Shown here in pieces: positions 18,957 through 28,736 of a stretch of 64,000 bases of DNA. The position numbers and the translations under genes are program-made. Below the pieces are notes generated by a model that saw only the letters and a program-made list of their open reading frames with translations, made no database searches and was not told the origin of the DNA. The stretch is from assembly GCF_004342285.1 (NCBI RefSeq), contig NZ_SMCV01000002.1:620001-684000 (forward strand). Direction: 5' to 3'. This stretch comes from Klebsiella sp. BIGb0138 (GTDB lineage Bacteria; Pseudomonadota; Gammaproteobacteria; Enterobacterales; Enterobacteriaceae). Numbering within the stretch: the stretch's first letter is position 1; each line of letters begins with the position of its first letter.

Positions 18957-19138
18957 ATAACGCTACTGTCGGCTAATTTTCTATCTTAACCTCAATTGGT
19001 CCGATAGCTTCCGCTAAAAACCCTCGGACCACCAAACAAATAAAACAATATTATTCAACATATTAAAAAAACAGGTATGACAACTTACGGATTGAGACGG
19101 TCATTTCCCCCTACACAAAAAATCTTGTGGAGCGTTCT

Positions 19139-20440
19139 ATGAGCCAAGGCCTCAACAACGATATGGCAGTCAGCAAAGCCCGCCGGGTGGTAAAAAACTT
19201 ACGCTGGTGGATGCTGATCCTTTTCTTACTCGGCGTCACCGTTAACTACATTACCCGCAACTCTCTGGGGATTATCGCCCCGGAACTGAAATCCACCCTC
19301 GGCATCACCACCGAACAGTACTCATGGATCGTCGGCGCGTTTCAGCTCGCCTACACCCTCTTCCAGCCGCTGTGCGGCTGGCTTATCGACGTGATCGGCC
19401 TGAAGCTCGGCTTTATGATTTGCGCCACGCTGTGGGCGATCGCCTGTATCGCTCACGCCGGCGCCGGTAGCTGGCTGCACCTGGCGATCCTGCGCTTTTT
19501 TATGGGTGGGGCAGAAGCCGCCGCCACGCCGGCCAACGCCAAAACCATCGGCGAATGGTTCCCGAAATCTGAACGGCCGATTGCCGCCGGTTGGGCCGGG
19601 GTCGGCTTCTCCATCGGCGCCATGCTGGCGCCGCCGATTATCTATTTCGCCCACGCCTCTTTCGGCTGGCAGGGCGCGTTCATGTTCACCGGGGCGCTGG
19701 CGCTGCTGTGGGTGGTTCTGTGGTGGGCGTTTTACCACACCCCGGAAAAGCACCCCAACCTCGGCAAAGCAGAGCTGGAGTACATCCGCCAGGATAATGA
19801 ACCGGCGGCGGTAAAACTGCCGTTCTTTACCGCGCTGAAAACCGTATCGAAAAATAAGCGCTTCTACGGTATTGCGATTCCGGCTTTTATGGCCGAACCG
19901 GCCTGGGCGGTGCTGAGCTTTTGGGTACCGCTGTACCTGGCGAAAGAGCACGGGATGGATCTCAAGCAGATCGCCATGTTCGCCTGGCTGCCGTTCCTCG
20001 CCGCCGACCTCGGCAGCGTCGCCAGCGGCTATCTGACCAGACTGTATACCCGCTGGTTCGGCTGCACGCAGATTAACTCGGTGGTCGCCAGCTCGGTGAC
20101 CGGCGCATTCCTGATGATTTCGCTGGCGCTCGTCGCCATCACCCGCGACCCCTATATCACCATCATTCTGATTTCTATCGGCGGCTTCGGCCACCAGATC
20201 ATCTCCTGCATGCTGAGCGCGCTGGTGGTGGCATCCTTTGATAAAGGCCAGATGGCGACCGTCAACGGCATGCGCGGTTCCGCCGCCTGGATCGCCAGCT
20301 TCCTGTTCTCGCTGCTCATCGGGGTGACCGCCGACAAGATCGGCTTCAACCCGCTATTTATCGCCATGGGGTTCTTTGACCTGATTGGCGCCATCTTCCT
20401 GGTGACTTTTATTGCTGAACGTCGCGCCAAACGCGCCTGA
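19139..20440 (+). CDS. MFS transporter, hexuronate/anion:cation symporter (ExuT-like) family
   Basis: Inner-membrane secondary transporter with about 12 membrane segments, 433 aa from ATG 19139 (a GTG at 19127 is also in frame, but GGAG at 19129-19132 serves the ATG). The N-terminal RWWMLILFLLGVTVNYITRN and the GGAEAAATPANAKTIGEWFP loop between helices 4 and 5 are typical of the ACS family (hexuronate and phthalate transporters). It is followed two bases later by a possible GTG start of the GH31 gene, so transport and hydrolysis of one substrate are probably coupled. The cassette, with its LacI regulator, is absent from E. coli between ybiU and ybiT. Substrate not assigned; an acidic or alpha-linked sugar is inferred. 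Confidence 0.9.
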   Translation: MSQGLNNDMAVSKARRVVKNLRWWMLILFLLGVTVNYITRNSLGIIAPELKSTLGITTEQYSWIVGAFQLAYTLFQPLCGWLIDVIGLKLGFMICATLWAIACIAHAGAGSWLHLAILRFFMGGAEAAATPANAKTIGEWFPKSERPIAAGWAGVGFSIGAMLAPPIIYFAHASFGWQGAFMFTGALALLWVVLWWAFYHTPEKHPNLGKAELEYIRQDNEPAAVKLPFFTALKTVSKNKRFYGIAIPAFMAEPAWAVLSFWVPLYLAKEHGMDLKQIAMFAWLPFLAADLGSVASGYLTRLYTRWFGCTQINSVVASSVTGAFLMISLALVAITRDPYITIILISIGGFGHQIISCMLSALVVASFDKGQMATVNGMRGSAAWIASFLFSLLIGVTADKIGFNPLFIAMGFFDLIGAIFLVTFIAERRAKRA

Positions 20441-20454
20441 GAGTGGATACAAAG

Positions 20455-22821
20455 ATGAAAACGCTTAAACACTGGACATTACACCAACAGCTTACCCACC
20501 ACGTGGAGCTGACCGTCGACGGGCAACACACCCTGTGCCTGTATGTACTGGAAGAGAACCTGTTCCGCGTCCTGCTCAGGCGCAAGGGTGAGCTGGCGCT
20601 GGACCGCACCTGGAGCATTGCCCCGCAGCAGGACGTTCCGTGGGAAGGCCGTCCGCGCGACGACCTGAGCGGCTTCACCCTTCCCGCCTGGACGCTGGAA
20701 CAGCAGCCGGACAGCCTGACGGTAGCCACCGGACAGCTGCGGGTGACCGTCCACCAGCCGTTGTGGCTGGAGTGGAGCTATCGCAACGACAACGGCGAGT
20801 GGCAGCCGCTGGTCAACGACCGTCCCACCAGCGCCTACCTGCTGAACGCCCACGGCGACGGCGTGGCGCACTATCTCAGCCGCCGTAAGGACGAACGGTT
20901 CTACGGCCTTGGCGAGAAGGCCGGCGACCTGCAGCGCAACGGCAGGCGCTATGAGATGCGCAACCTCGATGCGATGGGCTACAACGCCCTCAGCACCGAC
21001 CCGCTGTACAAGCATGTGCCCTTTACCCTCACCCAGCGCGGCGACATCAGCTACGGCCTGTTCTACGACAACCTGAGCAGCTGCTGGCTGGACCTCGGCA
21101 ATGAAATTGATAACTACCACACCGCCTATCGCCGCTGGCAGGCGGAAGCCGGCGATATCGATTACTACCTGTTTACCGGACCACGGGCGCTGGACGTCAC
21201 CAAAGCATTCGTCCGTCTGACCGGTAAAACGCTGTTCGGCCCCAAATGGAGCCTCGGCTACAGCGGTTCCACCATGCACTACACCGACGCGCCGGATGCG
21301 CAAAATCAGCTGATGCATTTTATTCGTCTGTGCGAAGAGCATGCGATTCCCTGCGACTCCTTCCAGCTCTCGTCCGGCTATACCTCCATCAACGACAAGC
21401 GCTACGTCTTTAACTGGAACTATGACAAGGTGCCGCAGCCAAAAGTGATGAGCCAACGCTTCCATGACGCCGGCATCAGGCTGGCGGCCAACATTAAACC
21501 GTGTCTGTTACAGGACCATCCGCGCTATGGCGAAGTCGCGGAGCAAGGACTGTTTATCCGCGATTCGGAAACGGACGCGCCGGAACGTTCCAGCTTCTGG
21601 GACGACGAAGGGTCGCATCTCGACTTCACCAACCCGCAAACCGTCAACTGGTGGCAGGAGGGCGTCACCCGCCAGCTGCTGGAGATGGGGATCGATTCGA
21701 CCTGGAACGATAACAACGAATTTGAAGTCTGGGATGGCGAAGCCCGCTGCCACGGCTTTGGTCGCGACATCGCCATCAAGCATATCCGTCCGGTCATGCC
21801 GCTGCTGATGATGCGCGCCTCAATAGAAGCCCAGCAGCGTTTTGCGCCGCAAAAACGGCCGTATCTGATCTCGCGCTCCGGCTGCGCCGGGATGCAGCGC
21901 TATGTCCAGACCTGGAGCGGCGACAACCGCACCAGCTGGGAGACCCTGCGCTACAACACCCGCATGGGGCTGGGAATGAGCTTGTCCGGTTTGTATAACG
22001 TGGGCCATGACGTTGGCGGCTTCTCCGGCGACAAACCGGATGCCGAACTGTTCGTACGCTGGGTCCAGAACGGCGTGATGCACCCGCGTTTTACGATCCA
22101 CTCCTGGAACGATGATCGGACGGTGAATGAAGCATGGATGTATCCGGCCGTCACCCCCGCGATTCGCGGCGCTATTGAACTGCGCTATCGTCTGCTGCCC
22201 TACCTGTATACCCTGCTGTGGCAGGCGCATGCCGACGATGAGCCGATGCTGCGCCCGACCTTCCTCGACCACGAGCACGATCCGCAGACCTTCGCCGAGT
22301 GCGATGATTTTCTCCTCGGCCGCGATCTGCTGGTCGCCAGCGTGGTGGAGCCGGGCCAGCGTCAGCGTCGGGTGTGGCTACCGGATAATAGATCCGGCTG
22401 GTACGATTTTTATCGCGGAGAGTGGTTCTCCGGCGGGCAGTGGATCACCCTGGATGCCCCGCTGGAAAAACTGCCGCTGCTGGTCCGCGCCGGGGCCGGC
22501 CTGCCGCTCAGCGAACGCCTCGCTCATGTGGACGCGGCGAAGGACGATCGCCGCGAGCTGAGGCTGTTCCCGCTGAAAGGCGTGGGGTCATCAGAGGGCC
22601 TGCTGTTTGAGGACGACGGCGAAAGCTGGGGCTATCAACAGGACGATGCGCTGTGGCTGGAGTGGAAAATGATCTGTGACGGCAGCACCATCAGCCTGCA
22701 GATCAGCCCGCGCGGTCATTATCGCCCGGCGTGGAAGGCGCTGAAAGTGACCTTACCGGCAGGTGAAACACGCGCGCTGCTGATCAACGGTGAACGCGCC
22801 AGCGAGTGGGCCATCGGCTAA
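20455..22821 (+). CDS. Glycoside hydrolase family 31 (alpha-glucosidase-like)
   Basis: Cytoplasmic retaining alpha-glycosidase, 788 aa from ATG 20455; an in-frame GTG at 20443, two bases after the MFS stop, would add four residues. An N-terminal beta-sandwich domain (about 1-250) precedes the barrel. The nucleophile is Asp419 in WNDNNEFEVW and the acid/base Asp490 in WSGDNRTSWE, both at the family's standard positions. There is no signal peptide, so the substrate must be imported, presumably by the upstream MFS transporter. Specificity (alpha-glucoside, alpha-xyloside or a modified sugar) cannot be read from the sequence. A minus-strand terminator separates it from convergent ybiT. Confidence 0.93.
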   Translation: MKTLKHWTLHQQLTHHVELTVDGQHTLCLYVLEENLFRVLLRRKGELALDRTWSIAPQQDVPWEGRPRDDLSGFTLPAWTLEQQPDSLTVATGQLRVTVHQPLWLEWSYRNDNGEWQPLVNDRPTSAYLLNAHGDGVAHYLSRRKDERFYGLGEKAGDLQRNGRRYEMRNLDAMGYNALSTDPLYKHVPFTLTQRGDISYGLFYDNLSSCWLDLGNEIDNYHTAYRRWQAEAGDIDYYLFTGPRALDVTKAFVRLTGKTLFGPKWSLGYSGSTMHYTDAPDAQNQLMHFIRLCEEHAIPCDSFQLSSGYTSINDKRYVFNWNYDKVPQPKVMSQRFHDAGIRLAANIKPCLLQDHPRYGEVAEQGLFIRDSETDAPERSSFWDDEGSHLDFTNPQTVNWWQEGVTRQLLEMGIDSTWNDNNEFEVWDGEARCHGFGRDIAIKHIRPVMPLLMMRASIEAQQRFAPQKRPYLISRSGCAGMQRYVQTWSGDNRTSWETLRYNTRMGLGMSLSGLYNVGHDVGGFSGDKPDAELFVRWVQNGVMHPRFTIHSWNDDRTVNEAWMYPAVTPAIRGAIELRYRLLPYLYTLLWQAHADDEPMLRPTFLDHEHDPQTFAECDDFLLGRDLLVASVVEPGQRQRRVWLPDNRSGWYDFYRGEWFSGGQWITLDAPLEKLPLLVRAGAGLPLSERLAHVDAAKDDRRELRLFPLKGVGSSEGLLFEDDGESWGYQQDDALWLEWKMICDGSTISLQISPRGHYRPAWKALKVTLPAGETRALLINGERASEWAIG

Positions 22822-22829
22822 ACCGGCAT

Positions 22830-22863
22830 AAAAAACCCCGGCAGCCTGAGGCTTGCCGGGGTT
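22830..22863 (-). terminator. Rho-independent terminator, mainly for ybiT
   Basis: CCCCGGCA at 22836-22843 pairs with TGCCGGGG at 22854-22861. On the minus strand the stem is followed by TTTTTT, so it ends ybiT transcripts; on the plus strand the U-run is weak. Confidence 0.8.
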
Positions 22864-22903
22864 CACTACGGACGATCCGCTCAGGCGCGACGCGCCGGCA
22901 GAA

Positions 22904-24496
22904 TTACTCGATACCGCGGCTGCGCAGGTAATCTTCGTAATTGCCGGTGAAGTCGATCACTCGTTCCGGCGTAATTTCGATTACCCGGGTCGCCAGCGAG
23001 CTGACGAACTCACGGTCGTGAGAGACGAAGATCAGGGTCCCCTGATACATCTCCAGCGCCATGTTCAGCGATTCGATCGATTCCATATCCAGGTGGTTGG
23101 TCGGTTCGTCCATCACCAGAATGTTCGGTTTTTGCATCATCAGCTTACCGAACAGCATGCGACCTTTTTCACCACCGGACAGCACTTTTGCCGGCTTCTT
23201 GATATCGTCCTGGCTGAACAGCAGACGGCCCAGGATGCTGCGCACCGCCTGCTCATCATCGCCGTCCTGCTTCCACTGGCTCATCCAGTCGAAGACGGTC
23301 AGATCGTTTTCAAATTCGTATTCATGGTCCTGCGCATAGTAGCCAATCTGCGCGTTTTCAGACCATTTTACGCTACCGCTGGTGGGTTCCAGTTCGCCCA
23401 CCAGGGTTTTCAGCAGGGTGGATTTACCCACGCCGTTGGTCCCCAGTACCGCCAGCTTCTCGCCGACTTCCAGCAGTAAATTAACCCCTTTGAACAGCGG
23501 GCCATTGTCGAAGCCTTTCGCCAGCGCTTCCACTTCCAGCGCGTTACGGAACAGTTTCTTATCCTGTTCGAAGCGAATGAACGGGTTCTGACGGCTGGAG
23601 GCTTTCACTTCATCCAGTTTGATTTTATCAATCTGACGGGCGCGGGAAGTCGCCTGGCGCGATTTAGAGGCGTTGGCGCTAAAGCGGCTGACGAAAGATT
23701 GCAGGTCGGCGATTTGCGCTTTTTTCTTGGCGTTATCGGCCAGCAGGCGCTCGCGAGCCTGCGTCGCCGCGGTCATGTACTCGTCGTAGTTACCGGCATA
23801 AACGCGCAGCTCGCCGTAGTCGAGATCCGCCATATGGGTGCAGACCATGTTCAGGAAGTGACGGTCGTGCGAAATAATAATCATGGTGCTGTCGCGCTCG
23901 TTCAGCACCTGCTCCAGCCAACGAATGGTATCGATGTCGAGGTTGTTGGTCGGTTCATCGAGCAGCAGAATATCCGGGTTTGAGAACAGCGCCTGCGCCA
24001 GCAGCACACGCAGCTTCCAGCCGGGAGCGACTTCGCTCATCGGGCCGTAATGCTGTTCAACCGGGATCCCCACGCCCAGCAGCAGTTCACCGGCGCGCGC
24101 TTCGGCAGAGTAGCCGTCCATCTCGCCATAGGTCACTTCCAGATCGGCCACTTTATAGCCGTCTTCTTCGCTCATTTCCGCCAGAGAATAGATGCGGTCG
24201 CGTTCCTGTTTCACTTCCCACAGCTCGCCGTGGCCCATGATGACCGTATCCAGCACGGTGAATTCTTCGAAGGCGAACTGATCCTGACGCAGTTTACCGA
24301 TACGTTCGTTCGGGTCGAGAGAGACGTTGCCCAGCGTTGGCTCAAGATCGCCGCCGAGGATTTTCATAAAGGTGGATTTACCGCTACCGTTGGCGCCAAT
24401 CAGGCCGTAACGGTTGCCGCCGCCAAATTTGACGGAGATGTTTTCGAACAGCGGCTTACTGCCAAACTGCATGGTGACGTTGCTGGATACTAGCAC
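22904..24496 (-). CDS. ybiT: ABC-F family ATPase YbiT
   Basis: ABC-F protein of 530 aa (E. coli length) that acts on ribosomes instead of transporting. Two nucleotide-binding domains carry Walker A motifs GANGSGKST (about 34-42) and GTNGVGKST (about 351-359), with Walker [12 protein letters not shown] and [10 protein letters not shown]. The first signature is unusual ([11 protein letters not shown]), whereas the second is LSGGEKGR. The linker (about 240-300) is charged and helical, as in translation factors of this family. It has no membrane segments. It is monocistronic, divergent from the phosphatase at 24674, and ends at a strong terminator. Confidence 0.95.
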   Translation of the reverse strand: MLVSSNVTMQFGSKPLFENISVKFGGGNRYGLIGANGSGKSTFMKILGGDLEPTLGNVSLDPNERIGKLRQDQFAFEEFTVLDTVIMGHGELWEVKQERDRIYSLAEMSEEDGYKVADLEVTYGEMDGYSAEARAGELLLGVGIPVEQHYGPMSEVAPGWKLRVLLAQALFSNPDILLLDEPTNNLDIDTIRWLEQVLNERDSTMIIISHDRHFLNMVCTHMADLDYGELRVYAGNYDEYMTAATQARERLLADNAKKKAQIADLQSFVSRFSANASKSRQATSRARQIDKIKLDEVKASSRQNPFIRFEQDKKLFRNALEVEALAKGFDNGPLFKGVNLLLEVGEKLAVLGTNGVGKSTLLKTLVGELEPTSGSVKWSENAQIGYYAQDHEYEFENDLTVFDWMSQWKQDGDDEQAVRSILGRLLFSQDDIKKPAKVLSGGEKGRMLFGKLMMQKPNILVMDEPTNHLDMESIESLNMALEMYQGTLIFVSHDREFVSSLATRVIEITPERVIDFTGNYEDYLRSRGIE

Positions 24497-24673
24497 GGGG
24501 TTATCCTGAAAAAAGAGAATGAGAAGTGTGATACATCGGACATTATGCCAGCAAAGCCAACACTTTTCACGGTTTGCAATAAAATCCCGGGCCGCGCTTG
24601 TGGTACGGTCTCTCTTATATTGCGCGATTCATCTGCCTGAAACCCGTTTTTTCTCTGAATCTGGAAGGAACCT

Positions 24674-25456
24674 ATGACCACACACTCCCGCCATCCGGCC
24701 TTCTTATCGCTGCAGGGCGGCATCAACTTTCGCGACCTTGGCGGCCTGCCCACCGCCGACGGACGACGCGTGCGCCGGGGAAAGTTACTGCGCTCCGGCG
24801 CGCTGCATATGATGTCCGACGAGGATCTTAGTCGTCTGGAGGCGATTCCGCTGACCCGGGTGCTGGATTACCGCGACCCGCACGAAGTGCAGCGCAGCCC
24901 CGACAAGCTGAATCAACGAACCCGCTATCTCAATGCCCCCGCCAACCCGCTCGCATCCCCCGTCAACGCCAAAGTGACGGAGTTTAACGCCGCGACGCTG
25001 AATGCGCTTAACGGCGAGCAGTTTATGCTGCAGCTCTATCGCCAGCTGCCGTTCAACAACCCCGCCTACCGCCAGCTTGCCGGATGGCTGATGCAGCCTT
25101 ACGACGGCGCGCTGTTACAGCACTGCGCGGTGGGGAAAGACCGTACCGGCGTCGGCTGCGCGCTGACCCTGCTCGCGCTGGGCTGCGATAGCCATACGGT
25201 GATGGAGGAGTATCTCCTCACTCACGGCATGCTACACGAGGTTGAAGCCTGGTTGCTCAACACGCTCGGCAATGATCTGACCCCGCGAGGACGGCAGAAC
25301 CTGGCAGAGATCATGACGGTGCATGAGTCGTATCTCTCGGCGGCGCTGGCAGCGATTAATGAACGTTACCCCAGCGTTGAGGCGTGGCTGGAACAGGAGT
25401 ATCAGCTCACGCCGCAGGCGAGAGAGGCGCTGCGGGCAAGGCTTCTTGAAGGGTAG
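24674..25456 (+). CDS. Tyrosine-protein phosphatase family protein
   Basis: A 260-aa protein of the prokaryotic Tyr_phosphatase3 / dual-specificity type. The P-loop HCAVGKDRTGVG contains nucleophile Cys151 and Arg157 (Cys-x5-Arg). The N-terminal NFRDLGGL and GKLLRSGALH are hallmarks of this family. ATG 24674 is preceded by GGAAGGAA. There is no signal peptide or membrane segment, so it is probably cytoplasmic and may act on phosphoprotein or phosphoinositide-like substrates; related proteins are virulence effectors in some bacteria. It lies between ybiT and ldtB, a site empty in E. coli. The substrate is unknown. Confidence 0.88.
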   Translation: MTTHSRHPAFLSLQGGINFRDLGGLPTADGRRVRRGKLLRSGALHMMSDEDLSRLEAIPLTRVLDYRDPHEVQRSPDKLNQRTRYLNAPANPLASPVNAKVTEFNAATLNALNGEQFMLQLYRQLPFNNPAYRQLAGWLMQPYDGALLQHCAVGKDRTGVGCALTLLALGCDSHTVMEEYLLTHGMLHEVEAWLLNTLGNDLTPRGRQNLAEIMTVHESYLSAALAAINERYPSVEAWLEQEYQLTPQAREALRARLLEG

Positions 25457-25556
25457 CCGCCGGTTTTTGGCATTCAACGTTTTGCCGCCCGCGGCCAGGG
25501 CGGCGAACGACACTTGAAACAACTGGCAAAAAAGTGTGATTTCGTACACATCTGAT

Positions 25557-25585
25557 TTCCCTGTTGCCTGGAATGCACATATAAT
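25557..25585 (+). promoter_or_regulatory. Sigma-70 promoter of ldtB
   Basis: TTCCCT (25557-25562), 17-bp spacer, consensus TATAAT (25580-25585). The -35 is weak, the -10 perfect. Confidence 0.55.
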
Positions 25586-25652
25586 GCGCTCCTATCTACT
25601 CCCTGAATAATCTGACAAAGGCCTGTGTGGCTTTGACACTGCACACGACATG

Positions 25653-26573
25653 ATGAATATGAAATTATCGACACTCTTAGCGGCCGCCTTCGCCATTGTG
25701 GGCTTTTGCAATACCGCATCCGCCGTCACTTATCCGCTGCCGACTGACGGTAGCCGACTGATTGGTCAGAACCAGGTCGTCACGGTTCCTGATGACAATA
25801 AACAGCCGCTGGAATATTTCGCGGCTAAATACCAGATGGGTCTGTCCAACATGCTGGAAGCGAACCCGGGTGTGGATACCTACCTGCCGAAAGGCGGTAC
25901 CGTGCTGAATATCCCGCAGCAGCTGATTCTGCCGGATACCGTTCATGAAGGTATCGTTATCAACAGCGCGGAAATGCGTCTCTACTACTACCCGAAAGGC
26001 ACCAATACCGTCATCGTGCTGCCGATTGGTATCGGCCAGCTGGGTAAAGATACGCCGATCAAATGGGTCACCAAAGTAGAACGTAAGAAAGCGGGCCCGA
26101 CCTGGACGCCGACGGCGAAAATGCACGCCGAATATATTGCCGCAGGCAACCCGCTGCCAGCCGTTGTTCCGGCCGGCCCTGACAACCCGATGGGTCTCTA
26201 CGCGCTGTATATTGGCCGCCTGTACGCTATTCACGGCACCAACGCTAACTTCGGTATTGGCCTGCGCGTCAGCCACGGCTGCGTCCGTCTGCGCAACGAA
26301 GACATTAAATTCCTGTTTGAAAATGTGCCGGTCGGTACCCGCGTCGAATTTATCGATGAGCCGGTGAAAGCCACCACTGAGCCAGACGGTAGCCGTTATG
26401 TTGAAGTCCATAACCCGCTGTCCACCACCGAAGCGCAGTTCCAGGGCGACGAAGTCGTACCGATTACGCTGACCAAAGCAGTACAGTCGGTCACCAGCCA
26501 GTCCGACGTCGATCAGAGCGTTGTGGAGCAGGCCGTTCAGAACCGTTCCGGTATGCCGGTTCGTCTGAACTGA
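25653..26573 (+). CDS. ldtB: L,D-transpeptidase LdtB (YbiS)
   Basis: Periplasmic L,D-transpeptidase that anchors Braun lipoprotein to peptidoglycan. From the second ATG (25653, MNMKLSTLL) it has 306 aa, equal to E. coli; the adjacent ATG at 25650 would add one residue. Signal peptide about residues 1-24 (cut after ASA). A LysM-like domain covers about 45-90. The YkuD catalytic domain carries [20 protein letters not shown] with His208 and nucleophile Cys210. A perfect -10 lies upstream and a bidirectional terminator follows. Confidence 0.96.
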   Translation: MNMKLSTLLAAAFAIVGFCNTASAVTYPLPTDGSRLIGQNQVVTVPDDNKQPLEYFAAKYQMGLSNMLEANPGVDTYLPKGGTVLNIPQQLILPDTVHEGIVINSAEMRLYYYPKGTNTVIVLPIGIGQLGKDTPIKWVTKVERKKAGPTWTPTAKMHAEYIAAGNPLPAVVPAGPDNPMGLYALYIGRLYAIHGTNANFGIGLRVSHGCVRLRNEDIKFLFENVPVGTRVEFIDEPVKATTEPDGSRYVEVHNPLSTTEAQFQGDEVVPITLTKAVQSVTSQSDVDQSVVEQAVQNRSGMPVRLN

Positions 26574-26590
26574 TCCTGAGCACTATGCCG

Positions 26591-26624
26591 AAAAAGGGCG
26601 AGGTTAACACCTCGCCCTTTTTTA
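26591..26624. terminator. Bidirectional terminator between ldtB and the GntR gene
   Basis: GGGCGAGG-TTAACA-CCTCGCCC with A5 before and T6 after, so it can end both converging transcripts. Confidence 0.9.
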
Positions 26625-26637
26625 TTTTCGCTTCAGG

Positions 26638-27351
26638 TCAGCCGTTATTAACGATAACGATGCCGCCGTGATCGTAGCGGTAGTGACAGTGGGCATATTC
26701 GAGCGGCGTACCGTCCTCCAGGTAAATCACCTGCTCAACCTCCAGCACCGGATCGCTGGCGTCACATACCAGATGCTGCTGCTCCAGCTCCCCTGGCTTA
26801 ATAGCGCGCACCACGCGATACGATCCCATGATCTTCAGCCCGAGGGTTTCGACATACTGGAACACCGAGCTTTCCAGATGACCTTTGTTCAGGCCGGGAA
26901 CCAGATTCACCGGCATCACCGTGGCATCCAGCGACATCGGTTCGCCGTTGAGCAGCCGCAGACGCACGAAGTCATAAACCGGGGCGTCGGCATTAATCAG
27001 TAGCGAAGCCTGCTCTTTTTCACTGGGAAAACGCAGCTCAAAACGCACCACCTGGCTGCTCACCGTCCCCAGATGCGCCCAGGTTTTGGTGGCGCCAAAA
27101 TAGTCGCTGCCGGGCAGATCCCACTGCGAAAGTTGAAGAAAATTTTTTCGTACGAAGGTGCCCTGCCCCTTACGGGTGTAGATCAGCCCTTCCACAATGA
27201 GCTGGCGTATCGCCTGCTGGATAGTCATCCGGCTGGTGTTAAACTCCGCCGCCAGCGCAAACTGGTCCGGTAACGGCGTGCTGGCGGGATACTGCCGGCT
27301 GATAATCCGCTTTTTAATTTCCCGCGCGATCAGAAGATACTTCGCCGCCAT
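26638..27351 (-). CDS. GntR-family (HutC subfamily) regulator of the beta-glucoside cassette
   Basis: From ATG 27351 (MAAKYLLIAREIKKRI), after AAGGA seven bases upstream, it has 237 aa; a start at 27372 would overlap EIIC. The winged HTH (about residues 5-68; MTIQQAIRQLIVEGLI recognition part) is followed by a UTRA effector domain (about 90-230). It is the third gene of a leftward operon after the GH1 enzyme and PTS EIIC. The twin ATGACTAGTCAT palindromes before the GH1 gene are its likely operators; the effector would be a phosphorylated beta-glucoside, by analogy with TreR and BglR-like proteins. Confidence 0.9.
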   Translation of the reverse strand: MAAKYLLIAREIKKRIISRQYPASTPLPDQFALAAEFNTSRMTIQQAIRQLIVEGLIYTRKGQGTFVRKNFLQLSQWDLPGSDYFGATKTWAHLGTVSSQVVRFELRFPSEKEQASLLINADAPVYDFVRLRLLNGEPMSLDATVMPVNLVPGLNKGHLESSVFQYVETLGLKIMGSYRVVRAIKPGELEQQHLVCDASDPVLEVEQVIYLEDGTPLEYAHCHYRYDHGGIVIVNNG

Positions 27352-27364
27352 TGCCCGTTCCTTA

Positions 27365-28684
27365 TTATTCATTTATCCCATTGTTTTTTAAAGCCACTCT
27401 CTCGGAAATCTTGAGGAAAGGCAGGTAGAAGAATACACCAAAGATGATGATTATCAACTGCACCACCACCGCCCGCCAGTCCCCCGCCGTCGCCAGCCAG
27501 GCGCTCAGGACCGGCGGCGTCGTCCACGGGATCATCACCACGCAGCGCGACATGAGCCCAAGCGTGGTGCACAGCCAGGCGAAAAAGATGCCGATGGCGG
27601 GAAGCAGCACGAACGGGATCATCAGCGGCACGTTGAAAACGATCGGCAGACCGAAAATCACCGGCTCGTTGATATTGAACAACCCCGGGGTAATGGCCAG
27701 ACGCGCCACCTGCTTTGAGGCCCGCTGACGCGAGAAGAGGAAGATGGCGATCAGCAACGAAATGGTACTCCCGGTACCGCCAACCATGCCGAAGGTCGGA
27801 ACGAAGATGTTGTTAATGATATGCGGAATTGGCTGACCGCTGGCGTAGGCCAGCATATTCTCATTGGTATTAATCAGCAGGAAAGGCTCCAGCACCACGC
27901 TGTTGACAACCGACTGATGAATACCCAGAGTAAACAGGAAGTTGCCAAAGCTGTAGATAAAAATAGTCCCCGGCAGACTGGTATTAATCAGCCGCAGCGG
28001 CTGCTGGATAAGCGTGGTGATCAGATGAATCAGATCGGTATGCAGCAGGTTATTCAGCAGCGCGGCAAGCGCCGCAAACAGCGACAGGGTGAGAATGGCC
28101 GGGATGAGCGAAGAGAAGGATTGCCCCACCGCCGGCGGCACGTTCTCGCCGAGATTAATCGCCAGACGCTTGATGCCGGCGATGCGCATAAAGATCTCGG
28201 TCGCCAGCAGGCCGATGAGTACCCCGGCGAAAATCCCGGTAGAGCCAATGTTGGCGAAGGTCAGCACCGAGGTCAGGCTGACCGTGGCTTTCCCGCCGAC
28301 AGGCACCAGCTCCACCTGCATGGGCATCATAATAATAAAGCTGCAAAGCGCGATGACGACGGTCGAAACCGGATTAGCGAAGTTTTTGTTACGGGCCAGC
28401 GACCACGCAATCATCGGCGCAATCAGCAGCGCGGCGATATTCAACGTTCCGTTGATAATCGCATCGCCCCATACCTTAAAGTGCGCCAGCGTGTCGCCGA
28501 CGAATATCCACGGAAACACCACGTTATTCACCAGCACCGCCAGCCCGGCCAGAATGAAAATCGGCATCACTCCGGCAAAGGCATCGCGCAGCGAACGCAG
28601 GTGGACCTGGTTGGCGATACGCGCGGAAAATTCAACAAAGCGATCGGTCAAAGACTGCATACTGGATGTTGTGTTATCAGACAT
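27365..28684 (-). CDS. PTS EIIC, lactose/cellobiose family
   Basis: Membrane channel of a sugar phosphotransferase system, 439 aa with about ten membrane segments. The domain runs nearly full length, with GIHQSVVNSVVLEPFLL and the substrate-region NINEPVIFGLPIVFNV (the conserved NEP motif near residue 345). There is no fused EIIA or EIIB domain and none is encoded in the cluster, so it must borrow partners encoded elsewhere. It lies 52 bp after the GH1 gene and 13 bp before the GntR gene. The substrate is probably cellobiose, a related beta-glucoside or chitobiose-like sugar. Confidence 0.9.
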   Translation of the reverse strand: MSDNTTSSMQSLTDRFVEFSARIANQVHLRSLRDAFAGVMPIFILAGLAVLVNNVVFPWIFVGDTLAHFKVWGDAIINGTLNIAALLIAPMIAWSLARNKNFANPVSTVVIALCSFIIMMPMQVELVPVGGKATVSLTSVLTFANIGSTGIFAGVLIGLLATEIFMRIAGIKRLAINLGENVPPAVGQSFSSLIPAILTLSLFAALAALLNNLLHTDLIHLITTLIQQPLRLINTSLPGTIFIYSFGNFLFTLGIHQSVVNSVVLEPFLLINTNENMLAYASGQPIPHIINNIFVPTFGMVGGTGSTISLLIAIFLFSRQRASKQVARLAITPGLFNINEPVIFGLPIVFNVPLMIPFVLLPAIGIFFAWLCTTLGLMSRCVVMIPWTTPPVLSAWLATAGDWRAVVVQLIIIIFGVFFYLPFLKISERVALKNNGINE

Positions 28685-28736
28685 TTTGCAGAATCCTCTT
28701 CATCACTGACCCGTTAACCCAGTTCGACCCGCCGGC

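Noticed and set aside
20479-21465. A 328-codon frame antisense to the GH31 gene
   Set aside because: Opposite intact catalytic gene, no ribosome binding site or family features.
25484-25504. GC-rich hairpin after the tyrosine phosphatase as a terminator
   Set aside because: GCCGCCC/GGGCGGC stem has no U-run on either strand.
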